Below, one piece after another: positions 1-6,135 of a stretch of DNA of 11,332 bases (positions are counted from its first letter, which is position 1; each line of letters opens with the position of its first letter). Source of the stretch: Oxalobacteraceae bacterium UBA6018 (GTDB lineage: Bacteria > Pseudomonadota > Gammaproteobacteria > Burkholderiales > Burkholderiaceae_D); NCBI GenBank assembly GCA_002428015.1, contig DIZW01000008.1:3167-14498 (forward strand), in the 5' to 3' direction. The translations under genes and the position numbers were made by a program. The notes under the pieces are model-generated. The model did not search any database and had not been told where the DNA came from. It saw nothing but the letters and a program-made list of their open reading frames with translations.

Positions 1-97
1 GAGCTCGTGTCCGGATGTCGCCTCCGGCCCCGACGATTTTGCGCGGTGCGATTGCCGAGCTCGTGTCCGGATGTCGCCTCCGACCCCGATGATTTTG
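1..97. repeat. Two-copy 41-bp direct repeat, period 56 bp
   Basis: Bases 1-41 and 57-97 are the same 41-bp sequence with two substitutions (G27 to A83, C33 to T89), separated by a 15-bp spacer. Both copies begin GAGCTCGTGTCCGGATGTCG and end GATTTTG. No convincing reading frame with a ribosome binding site runs through them. The array starts exactly at the window edge, so more copies may lie outside; a repeat here would also explain why an assembly stopped at this point. It looks like an intergenic repeat. Family unknown. Confidence 0.8.
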
Positions 98-183
98 TGG
101 ATATTCACGGCAGGCTCATCGCGACCTCTGGACAGCGCCTGCGTTCCGTAGCAACATAGCCATTCTGCTAACGAGGAGTAGCT

Positions 184-549
184 ATGATTCAAGGATTGCG
201 TACCGTTATCTATCCAGTGACCGACCTTGCGCAGGCGACCGCTTGGTACAGCAAGGTGCTCGAGACGGCGCCGTATTTCAACGAACCGTTCTACGTGGGC
301 TACGCCGTCGGTGGCTTCGAGCTCGGCCTGGTTCCCGACGGCACGCCCGGCGCCAGCGGCGCCATCGCCTACTGGGGCACGCCGGACGCGGCGGGCGAAC
401 TGGCGCGCCTGACCGAATTGGGCGCCGTGCCGGACACGCCACTGAGCGACGTCGGCGGCGGCATCCAGGTCGCGACCGTGCGTGACCCCGACGGCAATGT
501 CTTCGGCATCATCGAAAACCCCCACTTCGACCTCGCCAAGCTGGCCTGA
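184..549 (+). CDS. VOC (glyoxalase/bleomycin-resistance fold) family protein
   Basis: A 121-residue protein of single VOC-domain size. The N-terminal stretch (residues 5-25) has the usual beta-strand then helix of the fold, with VTDLAQATAWYSKVL matching the common pattern of a strand followed by an 'A..FY..vLG' helix. Near the C-terminus DPDGNVFGIIENP is the typical VOC closing strand. Such proteins usually dimerise and bind a divalent metal at an active site used for lyases, dioxygenases or drug binding; the substrate here cannot be read from the sequence. The start is supported by AGGAG at 174-178, five bases before the ATG. It is followed by an 81-bp gap to the next gene, so it may be a single-gene unit. 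Family assignment is firm, function unknown. Confidence 0.88.
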   Translation: MIQGLRTVIYPVTDLAQATAWYSKVLETAPYFNEPFYVGYAVGGFELGLVPDGTPGASGAIAYWGTPDAAGELARLTELGAVPDTPLSDVGGGIQVATVRDPDGNVFGIIENPHFDLAKLA

Positions 550-630
550 TTTGACATTAAGCAAGATGTTGGCGTTCCAGTGCGGCAACAATAGCTTGCG
601 TACCGCCGCGCACCTGCACGAAAGGGAACC

Positions 631-1497
631 ATGACACCCCGCCTCCATCTCCATCGCACCTACGCCAGTCTCGTCCTCGTGCTCGCCAGCGTGCTGCTGG
701 GCGGCTGCGCGGCCGGCAATGTCAGCCTGCAGGAGGTGCGCGACTTCGCCGACGCCTCGGCGCGGCTGGGCGGCTATTCCGAGCTGTCGAGCCGTTACCG
801 CGACACCTACCTGCGCGAGCAGCCCTACCTGACGCCGGCGGCGGACCGGCTGGCCAGGGAGAACGACGCCAAGCGCGCCGCGGCCTACGAGGATTTCATC
901 AGCGTCCAGAAGGCGGTGGTGCTGTACATGCAGACCCTGAGCCTGCTGGCGGGGGAGACGCGCTACGACTTGTCGCCGGCCATCGACGACCTGGGCGCGG
1001 GCTTGAAGGCCAACGCCGACAGCGGCCTGACCCAGCGCCACGTGGCGGCCTACACCGGACTCACGCGCCTGCTCACGCGCACCATCGCCTCGGGCTACCA
1101 GGGCCGTAGCGTGGAGACCATGGTGCGCGACGGCGACACCGACCTGCAGACCCTGATCGACGGCATGATCACGCTCACGCGCCTATACGCCAAGACCAAC
1201 GAGAATGAAAAGAAGACGGTGCTGGGCATTTTCGACATCGAGATACCGTTTTCGAGCCGGCCGCAAGACCGCATGCTGGTGACCCTGGCCAAGGTGCATT
1301 ACCTGACCAAGTCGCAGGAGTACAAGCTGATCGACAAGCGCTACGCCATGGCCTTGCAGGGGCTGAAGAAAGTCTCGGACGGCCATCAAAAGCTGCGCGA
1401 TAACATCAGCAATATGTCCGCGGTCGAGGTGCGCCATATGCTGGCGAACTACGCGCGCGACTTGCGCCTGATCCGCGAAAACCTGGCCAACAATTAA
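631..1497 (+). CDS. Predicted outer-membrane lipoprotein of unknown function
   Basis: A 288-residue protein with a clear lipoprotein signal: basic N-terminus (R4, H6, H8, R9), hydrophobic core (residues 11-23) and lipobox LGGC with the acylated cysteine at C26. The residue after the cysteine is Ala rather than Asp, so by the Lol sorting rule of enterobacteria it would go to the outer membrane. The mature part appears almost wholly helical, with long amphipathic stretches (about 60-115 and 220-285) and many charged residues; no enzymatic motif is seen and I do not recognise a family. AAGGG lies just before the ATG at 631. An exact TTGACA at 551-556 sits upstream, but no matching -10 was found. 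The next gene starts 15 nt after the stop, so the two are probably co-transcribed and perhaps act together. Confidence 0.85.
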   Translation: MTPRLHLHRTYASLVLVLASVLLGGCAAGNVSLQEVRDFADASARLGGYSELSSRYRDTYLREQPYLTPAADRLARENDAKRAAAYEDFISVQKAVVLYMQTLSLLAGETRYDLSPAIDDLGAGLKANADSGLTQRHVAAYTGLTRLLTRTIASGYQGRSVETMVRDGDTDLQTLIDGMITLTRLYAKTNENEKKTVLGIFDIEIPFSSRPQDRMLVTLAKVHYLTKSQEYKLIDKRYAMALQGLKKVSDGHQKLRDNISNMSAVEVRHMLANYARDLRLIRENLANN

Positions 1498-1512
1498 TCC
1501 TTGAGGTACATC

Positions 1513-1986
1513 ATGCCTACCGTGCCGCCAGCAGCACCTTCCGGGCTGTCCACGCCCGCCGAGATCGAGGCGCTGGGCGACCAGCTGACCGCCTGCGCCG
1601 ACGCCCTGCACCAGCGCGTCATCGAGTCGATCAAGCAGCACAAGGGCGCGCCGATCAGCGACGCCGATCAGGCCGTCGCGCGCGGCCTGATCGACGACGA
1701 GCTGCTGCTGCGCGAGCGCGCCAACGCCCTGTACGCGGACGCGGCCACGGTGGTGGTCAAGTCGCTCGGCCAGCCGCAGCAGCATGTGATGGCCTTGACC
1801 GTGGCGGCGGCCGAAAAGATCCGCAACATCGGCTACCTGGGCCAGGCGGTGAGCCTGGCGGCCAGCCTGCTGACCCTGGGCGCGGCGGCGGCCACCGGAC
1901 AGCCCGTGGCGATCATCGGCGCGCTCGACAACGTGCGCCGGCATGTGGGCTGGGTGGAGGCGTTCAGCCCGCCCGCGCCGGCCTGA
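1513..1986 (+). CDS. Small helical protein of unknown function, paired with the preceding lipoprotein gene
   Basis: A 157-residue protein. The ATG at 1513 is preferred over the in-frame TTG at 1501, because TTGAGG at 1501-1506 is better read as the ribosome binding site, six bases upstream. There is no signal peptide. Residues 15-105 are predicted helical and charged. Residues 107-137 are a hydrophobic, Ala/Leu/Gly-rich stretch broken by GQP at 129-131, which could be a helical hairpin that contacts membrane, and a short C-terminal tail ends in PPAPA. I do not recognise a family. Its start lies 15 nt after the lipoprotein stop codon, so a shared transcript and related roles are likely. A soluble protein with an internal hydrophobic hairpin beside an envelope lipoprotein is suggestive, but no function is claimed. 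Confidence 0.8.
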   Translation: MPTVPPAAPSGLSTPAEIEALGDQLTACADALHQRVIESIKQHKGAPISDADQAVARGLIDDELLLRERANALYADAATVVVKSLGQPQQHVMALTVAAAEKIRNIGYLGQAVSLAASLLTLGAAAATGQPVAIIGALDNVRRHVGWVEAFSPPAPA

Positions 1987-2012
1987 GCGCACGCGGCGCG
2001 CGTGCGCCGATA

Positions 2013-2039
2013 TTCACTGCCGCGGGAACGCGCTACACT
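2013..2039 (+). promoter_or_regulatory. Possible sigma70-type promoter upstream of the PhnB-like gene
   Basis: TACACT at 2034-2039 matches four of six -10 consensus bases. TTCACT at 2013-2018 is a -35-like hexamer, but the spacer is only 15 bp. Transcription would start near 2046, about 50 nt before the ATG at 2095. The 108-bp gap after the previous gene makes a promoter here reasonable. The short spacer keeps confidence low. Confidence 0.35.
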
Positions 2040-2094
2040 GGAATCGGCGGCCGAAGGGTGGCCGCCGCCCTGCATTGTTTCCACGGAGTCAGTC

Positions 2095-2508
2095 ATGAAA
2101 CTTGAACCGTACATCCAGTTCGGCGGCAACTGCGCGCAGGCGTTCGCCTACTACCAGCAACATCTGGGCGCGCGCGACCTGATGATCATGACCTTCCGCG
2201 GCTCGCCCGGCGAACCGGGCACCTCTCCCGACTGGCTCGACAAAGCCATGCACGCTTCCGTGCACATCGACGGGCAGCGGCTGATGGGAACGGACGGCAT
2301 GCCGGGTCAGCCGCATACCGGCATGCAGGGCTGTTCGCTGACCTTGTCGGCCGATACCGAGGTGGAGGCCGAACGCATCTTCGAGGCCCTGTCGGACAAG
2401 GGCAAGGTGACGCTGCCGATGGAAACCACATTCTTCGCGCGCCGATTCGGCATGGTCACGGACCAGTTCGGCGTGGCCTGGATGGTGCTGTGCCAAACCC
2501 CGCGCTGA
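2095..2508 (+). CDS. PhnB-like VOC family protein
   Basis: A 137-residue protein of the PhnB/YjdN branch of the VOC superfamily. The N-terminus KLEPYIQFGGNCAQAFAYYQ is typical of this branch (strand, then 'G.c.eA..fY' helix), and the C-terminal part FGMVTDQFGVAWMV carries the usual 'G...D.fGv.W' closing motif. Members resemble the 3-demethylubiquinone methyltransferase-like family by annotation only, and no activity is established for most of them. Longer in-frame extension upstream to 2002 is possible, but the ATG at 2095 has GGAG at 2085-2088, and the extension would run across the likely promoter. The stop codon is 16 nt before the zinc-finger gene, suggesting an operon with it. Substrate unknown. 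Confidence 0.87.
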   Translation: MKLEPYIQFGGNCAQAFAYYQQHLGARDLMIMTFRGSPGEPGTSPDWLDKAMHASVHIDGQRLMGTDGMPGQPHTGMQGCSLTLSADTEVEAERIFEALSDKGKVTLPMETTFFARRFGMVTDQFGVAWMVLCQTPR

Positions 2509-2524
2509 ACGGCAAGGTGATGTC

Positions 2525-2896
2525 ATGGACGCTCTCGAACCGGATCAAGTCGCGCTGCTGCGGTCCATCCTCGAACGGCGCCGGGCCGAGCTGGCCGGCG
2601 CCGCCGCGCGCGAGTCCGCCGGCGCGGGCGGCCTGCCGGTGCAGGAGGTGGAAACCTCCCCGGCCGACAAGGCCACCGTGCGCCTGCTGAACGACCTGGC
2701 GCTGGAGGCGGCCGGCCAGGCCGCGGCGCAATTGGCCACCGTCAAGCATGCGCTGGCCAAGTTCGAGGACGGCAGCTACGGCCTGTGCGAGGATTGCGGC
2801 AACGACATCGGCTTTTCGCGCCTGCAGGCCCGGCCCGAAGCACGCTTGTGCATCGCCTGCCAGACCCGCGTGGAGAAGCGCAAGGCGTCGGCCTGA
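2525..2896 (+). CDS. DksA/TraR-family C4 zinc-finger protein
   Basis: A 123-residue protein with the family layout: N-terminal helix (5-30), a helical arm (about 48-82), and a C-terminal four-cysteine zinc finger C88-x2-C91-x17-C109-x2-C112, with the family signatures YGLCEDCG and RLQARPEARLC. DksA-type proteins enter the RNA polymerase secondary channel and alter initiation, often with ppGpp. The acidic tip of E. coli DksA (DxxDxA) aligns here with S45-x2-D48-x-A50, so only one of two acidic residues is kept. At 123 residues it is shorter than canonical DksA (about 150), and closer to the short DksA-like/YbiI type proteins. It is probably not the main DksA of the cell. AAGG at 2514-2517 is the ribosome binding site. 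It is probably co-transcribed with the PhnB-like gene and converges on phaB. Confidence 0.87.
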   Translation: MDALEPDQVALLRSILERRRAELAGAAARESAGAGGLPVQEVETSPADKATVRLLNDLALEAAGQAAAQLATVKHALAKFEDGSYGLCEDCGNDIGFSRLQARPEARLCIACQTRVEKRKASA

Positions 2897-2920
2897 CAGC
2901 CGGCGCCGTATCGAGCGGCC

Positions 2921-3667
2921 TCAGCTCATGTGCTGGCCACCATTGATGGCCAGGTTGGCGCCGGTCACGAAGCCGGCTTCTTCCGAGACCAGGTAAGCGA
3001 TCAGGGCGGCCACTTCGTCCGGCTCGCCCAGGCGGCCCATGGGGATCTGCGGCAGGATCTTGCCTTGCATGATCTCGTCCGGCACCTGCATGACCATCTT
3101 GGTGCGCAGATAGCCGGGCGAGACGGTGTTGACGGTGATGCCATGGCGCGCCATTTCCAGGGCCAGGGCCTTGGTAAAGCCGTGCATGCCGGCCTTGGCG
3201 GCGGCATAGTTGGCCTGCCCGATGGCACCCTTTTGCCCATTGACGGACGACACGTTGATGATGCGCCCCCATTTTTGCGCCAGCATCGGTTCGATCGCCT
3301 GCTTGCTCATGTTGAACACGCTGTCGAGATTGGTCTGCATCACCTCGTTCCACTCGGGCAGCTGCATCTTGGCGAAGGTACGGTCGCGCGTGATGCCGGC
3401 GTTGTTGACGAGCACGTCCAGGCGGCCCAGTTCGGACAACAGCTTTTGCATCATCGACCCGGTCTCGGCGTAGTCCGTCACGTCGACCTTGTAGGCGCTG
3501 AAGCGGTAGCCTTCGTCGCGTTCGGCGGCCAGCCAGCCCTCGGGCGATTGATTGTGCGGCGAATAGGTCGCCGCCACCGTAAAGCCGGCACGGTACAGGC
3601 GCCGGCAAATGGCGGTTCCCAATCCACCCATGCCCCCGGTTACCAATGCGACGCGCTGATGCTCCAT
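2921..3667 (-). CDS. phaB: Acetoacetyl-CoA reductase (PhaB type)
   Basis: A 248-residue short-chain dehydrogenase that reduces acetoacetyl-CoA to (R)-3-hydroxybutyryl-CoA, the second step of polyhydroxybutyrate synthesis, in the cytoplasm. Seen: nucleotide-binding TGGMGGLG (10-17), NNAG (88-91), N113, and the catalytic S141, Y154 and K158. The stretch NVSSVNGQKGAIGQANY and the ending NGGQHMS are characteristic of PhaB rather than FabG. Two adjacent ATGs exist (3670 and 3667); GGAGG at 3677-3673 is two bases before the first and five before the second, so the second is chosen. Compared with the Cupriavidus necator enzyme as I recall it, the Arg-Arg pair after the second strand (R40/R41) is replaced by S41/P42, so preference for NADPH may be weaker. 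It is divergent from the usp gene with a shared FNR-type box. No phaA or phaC is present in the window. Confidence 0.93.
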   Translation of the reverse strand: MEHQRVALVTGGMGGLGTAICRRLYRAGFTVAATYSPHNQSPEGWLAAERDEGYRFSAYKVDVTDYAETGSMMQKLLSELGRLDVLVNNAGITRDRTFAKMQLPEWNEVMQTNLDSVFNMSKQAIEPMLAQKWGRIINVSSVNGQKGAIGQANYAAAKAGMHGFTKALALEMARHGITVNTVSPGYLRTKMVMQVPDEIMQGKILPQIPMGRLGEPDEVAALIAYLVSEEAGFVTGANLAINGGQHMS

Positions 3668-3703
3668 CATGACCTCCCATGTTATCGTGTTGATCCGACC
3701 ACA

Positions 3704-3709
3704 AGTCTA
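3704..3709 (-). promoter_or_regulatory. Candidate -10 element for phaB
   Basis: On the minus strand these bases read TAGACT, four of six matches to TATAAT. Transcription would start near 3697, which places the FNR-type box at 3731-3744 at about -40.5. There is no good -35 hexamer, as expected for a promoter relying on an activator overlapping that position. The leader would be about 30 nt. Confidence 0.45.
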
Positions 3710-3730
3710 GAGCCCTCGCCTCCCGCAATA

Positions 3731-3744
3731 TTGATAAAAGTCAA
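3731..3744. promoter_or_regulatory. FNR/Anr-type box shared by phaB and usp
   Basis: TTGATAAAAGTCAA matches the FNR/Anr/Dnr consensus TTGAT-N4-ATCAA at nine of ten defined positions; the only change is G for A at the start of the right half. It lies in the 146-bp divergent region, 70 bp from the phaB start and 70 bp from the usp start. FNR-family proteins activate best when their site is centred near -41.5, and candidate -10 hexamers on both strands fit this. The factor gene is not in the window. Confidence 0.65.
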
Positions 3745-3765
3745 AGCTCGCGTCGGCTTCTTTTA

Positions 3766-3771
3766 CATGAT
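3766..3771 (+). promoter_or_regulatory. Candidate -10 element for the usp gene
   Basis: CATGAT matches four of six -10 consensus bases. Transcription would start near 3778, leaving the FNR-type box centred at about -40.5 and a leader of about 36 nt before the ATG at 3814. No -35 consensus is seen. Confidence 0.42.
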
Positions 3772-3813
3772 GGAGATCAAACCAGATCGAACCGCTACCA
3801 CAGGGAGAACAGC

Positions 3814-4668
3814 ATGGACTATCGCACCATCCTCGTGCACGTGAACGAGACCGCGCGCGCGGAAGCGCCGATCCGCCTGGCGATCGCCCTGGCCGAGCGC
3901 TGCGGCGCCCACCTGATCGGCTTGGGTACCAGCGGCATTTCGCGCAGCCTGTATCCGAGTTTGCCGCCGGAACAAAACGATCCCACCTTGGCTTTGCACC
4001 TGGGATTTCTGCGCGAGCAGGCGCAGGCGGCCCTGGCCGCGTTTTCCGGCCTGTGCGGCGCCGCCAGGCTGGCCTCTTTCGAGGCGCGCCTGGTCGATGA
4101 CGAGGCCGCGGCCGGCATCAGCCTGCACGCGCGCACGGCCGACTTGACCGTGTTGAGCCAGGCCGATCCGCAGCGCGGCAGCCTGGAGAATCTGGCGGCC
4201 GAGGTCGTGCTGCAGGCGGGGCGCCCGGTACTGCTGCTGCCGTTCGCCACGCCGGTATCTGAGCCGGGCCAGCGGGTGCTGGTGGCCTGGGATGCCAGCC
4301 GCGAGGCCGCGCGTGCGCTGCAGGCCGCGCTGCCGCTGCTGCGCAAGGCACGCCAGGTGCACGTGGCCGTGATCGACACCCTGCCGCCCAGCCATACCTC
4401 GACCGACGCGCGCTGCGCCGATCCGCTGCCCTACCTGGGCCGGCATGGCATCGCGGCCACCATGGCGGTGCGCGCGGTCGACCTGCGCCACGCGCCGCAA
4501 CGCCGCCACGCGGTCGGCGCGGCGCTGCTGTCGCTGGCCAGCGACCTGTCGGCCGACCTGCTGGTGATGGGCGCCTATGCCCACTCGCGGATGCGCGAGA
4601 CCCTGCTGGGCGGCGTCACGCGCACGGTGTTCGAGACGATGACGATCCCGGTGTTGATGACCCACTAG
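3814..4668 (+). CDS. Universal stress protein with two Usp domains
   Basis: A 284-residue cytoplasmic protein made of two UspA-like domains (about 1-145 and 153-284). Each starts with the typical strand (TILVHVNET; RVLVAWDASREA) and ends in a hydrophobic strand (RPVLLLPF; IPVLMTH). The C-terminal domain has the ATP-binding loop pattern as GAYAHSRMRETLLGGVTR (253-270); the second glycine of the GxxG part is Ala256. The N-terminal domain has lost the loop glycines, as is common in tandem Usps. Such proteins support survival under starvation, oxygen limitation or redox stress. The start has GGGAG shortly upstream. Divergence from phaB and the shared FNR-type box suggest induction at low oxygen, as known for several Usp genes in pseudomonads and other proteobacteria. 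Confidence 0.92.
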   Translation: MDYRTILVHVNETARAEAPIRLAIALAERCGAHLIGLGTSGISRSLYPSLPPEQNDPTLALHLGFLREQAQAALAAFSGLCGAARLASFEARLVDDEAAAGISLHARTADLTVLSQADPQRGSLENLAAEVVLQAGRPVLLLPFATPVSEPGQRVLVAWDASREAARALQAALPLLRKARQVHVAVIDTLPPSHTSTDARCADPLPYLGRHGIAATMAVRAVDLRHAPQRRHAVGAALLSLASDLSADLLVMGAYAHSRMRETLLGGVTRTVFETMTIPVLMTH

Positions 4669-4932
4669 CGCCACCGCCCGGCGCACGCGCCACCGGTTGC
4701 GGATGTGTTGACGAACGAGGGCGGGAGACCGACGCGATGCTGCGGCGTCCATGCGCGCAAGGCCCCGGCCTTGCCCTACTGTGCGACTGGACGTTGCTGC
4801 CCGTCGCTGCGCGGGGCGGCGTCGCCATGCAGCGCGCGGGCCCGTCGTGGCCGCGGCTGCGGGACGCGCTCCCTGTCTCGCGCTCGCCCTACGCTCGCCA
4901 TTGATGTATCAACGAACCAGCGGCTCAGTACA
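4669..4932. other. Convergent intergenic region without a supported gene
   Basis: These 264 bp separate the 3' ends of the usp gene and the leftward 118-aa gene. Open frames here overlap real genes or lack ribosome binding sites. Visible structure is limited to a direct repeat CGCTCGCC at 4881-4888 and 4892-4899, and a short dyad TTGAT-GT-ATCAA at 4901-4912. The dyad resembles an FNR half-site pair but has a 2-bp rather than 4-bp spacer. No GC-rich hairpin followed by a T run was found. Confidence 0.5.
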
Positions 4933-5289
4933 CTAGCTCCCGGACTGCCAGTCGAGCGCCCGTATCTTCGAGACCTGACGGGCCGCCATGAGCGACCACA
5001 GCTGCAGCGCCTGGGCGCGGCTGGCCGTCATGCGGCGCGGGTTGGCCAGCGCCACTTCGCAATCGCGGTCAGACCACTCCTCGAAGCAGGCTTCGCCATT
5101 GCTGCTGACTTCGGCCACATACATGAGGCCGTCGTCGTAGCCGAAGCGCAGCGCCGCGCTCAACGGTTCGGCGGCGGTTTTTTTCGGACGTGAATAGAGT
5201 TCGGCCAGTACGGCGCTCATTTGCTGTTCGGTGGGCGAGGCGAGCTCGCGTCCATCCGGCCCCGTGAGGGTGACCCATGCTTGTGTCAT
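4933..5289 (-). CDS. Protein of unknown function (118 aa)
   Basis: A 118-residue acidic to neutral protein with no signal peptide or membrane segment. The start at 5289 is preferred over longer upstream versions because a very strong AGGAGG lies about ten bases upstream and the coding character begins there. The middle part (42-80: AALRFGYDDGLMYVAEVSS followed by an Asp/Glu/Trp-rich segment EEWSDRDCE) looks like beta strands. The C-terminal half (88-110) is helical with basic residues. I do not recognise a family. It has its own likely promoter at 5375-5402 and is 203 bp from the preceding gene, so it is probably transcribed alone. Confidence 0.75.
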   Translation of the reverse strand: MTQAWVTLTGPDGRELASPTEQQMSAVLAELYSRPKKTAAEPLSAALRFGYDDGLMYVAEVSSNGEACFEEWSDRDCEVALANPRRMTASRAQALQLWSLMAARQVSKIRALDWQSGS

Positions 5290-5374
5290 TGACCCTTCCT
5301 CCTGTCTGCGCGGGTGGCTCAGACTGTCCTGGCTGCGTCGGGATGTCCGGCAATCATGCTGGTCGGATAAGGGC

Positions 5375-5402
5375 ATGATACCGAAAAACGCGTGCCGGGC
5401 AA
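5375..5402 (-). promoter_or_regulatory. Probable sigma70-type promoter for the 118-aa protein gene
   Basis: On the minus strand TTGCCC (5402-5397), a 16-bp spacer, then TATCAT (5380-5375). The -10 matches five of six and the -35 four of six consensus bases. Transcription would start near 5368, giving a leader of about 79 nt before the ATG at 5289. Confidence 0.48.
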
Positions 5403-5492
5403 GCGAATCAGTGCTTGCTGTCCCGGGAAGGAAACAATAGACGCGCGCCAACGCCGCCGCCCGGCCGCGACGACGCCGGCGCGCGGGGCGCG

Positions 5493-6053
5493 TCAGTGGA
5501 TCAGGGCGGGCAGGCTGTTGGGATCGAAATCGGTCCAGTCGCCATTCTCGATGGTGCCCTGGGCGCGCTCGATATGGTGGGAGCCGAGCTCGCGCAGCAC
5601 CTCGAGCGCGCGCGCCTCCTCGTCCGGCTGCTCGAGCGCGACCGCCACCAGCATGCCGGCCTGGCGCGGTTCGACGATATTGTCGACGCCGCCGCCGCGC
5701 TCGCCCTCGCCCGCTTCCTTCATCTTGGACAAGCCGTACAGCGAGCCGACGTGGGCGCCCACCAGGCCGCCGATGATGGGACCGGCGGGCCCGGTGACAA
5801 CCGCGGTGGCCGCGCCGATGGCCACGCCGACGGCGCCGCCGGCCAGCTCACCCTTGACCACGCCGCCGGGCGACTCCTTCGCTCCCGGCGAAAGCATATG
5901 GTCGCCGCCCATGGACGTCAGGTTATGCTGGCCCGGCTGGCTGAGGTAGAAGGCGGAAATCTGGTCCTCGGGGAAGCCGGCGCGCTCGAGCTCGCGCCGG
6001 GCCTGTTCCGCCTCGGACTGGAGCTGAAAATGACCTGCAACAATTGTCGACAT
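5493..6053 (-). CDS. Glycine-zipper-containing protein, possibly a general-stress-type protein
   Basis: A 186-residue protein in three parts. Residues 2-36 form a strand-helix-strand unit (VAGHFQLQSEAEQARREL, then GFPEDQISAFYL), similar in style to YflT/general stress protein 17M N-termini. Residues 66-110 are a Gly/Ala-rich hydrophobic segment with GxxxG spacing (GGAVGVAIG; GPIIGGLVGAHVG) that could insert in or pack against a membrane. Residues 131-163 form a second strand-helix-strand unit. The start at 6053 is set by AGGAGG about nine bases upstream; a longer reading to 6152 would overlap the mtfA-like gene. It follows that gene by 82 nt and may be read from the same transcript. The stress-protein link is by pattern only. 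Confidence 0.8.
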   Translation of the reverse strand: MSTIVAGHFQLQSEAEQARRELERAGFPEDQISAFYLSQPGQHNLTSMGGDHMLSPGAKESPGGVVKGELAGGAVGVAIGAATAVVTGPAGPIIGGLVGAHVGSLYGLSKMKEAGEGERGGGVDNIVEPRQAGMLVAVALEQPDEEARALEVLRELGSHHIERAQGTIENGDWTDFDPNSLPALIH

Positions 6054-6135
6054 GCTCGTTCCTCCTGCGCTAATGAAGGCCCAGCATGCGCCCACGCTGC
6101 CCGATTCTCTGTTCGCCAACGCACGCAGGCTGCCG

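Noticed and set aside
551..579. Promoter for the lipoprotein gene based on the exact TTGACA at 551-556
   Set aside because: No acceptable -10 hexamer lies 15-19 bp downstream.
2930..3844. Long plus-strand open frame (304 codons) opposite phaB
   Set aside because: It is antisense to a clearly assigned PhaB, its His/Gly/Arg-rich composition is typical of a GC-rich shadow frame, and it has no supporting homology.
3763..4752. Long minus-strand frame (329 codons) opposite the usp gene
   Set aside because: Arg/Gln/Gly-rich shadow of a confident Usp reading frame in high-GC DNA.
4901..4912. TTGAT-GT-ATCAA as a second FNR box
   Set aside because: The spacer is 2 bp instead of 4 bp, and it lies between two converging gene ends where no promoter is expected.
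4705..5193. Plus-strand frame (162 codons) in the usp/unknown-gene gap
   Set aside because: Cys/Arg/Pro-rich composition, no ribosome binding site, and it overlaps most of the leftward 118-aa gene.
5462..5492. Terminator after the glycine-zipper gene
   Set aside because: GC-rich complementary bases exist, but the stem is interrupted and no T run follows on the minus strand.
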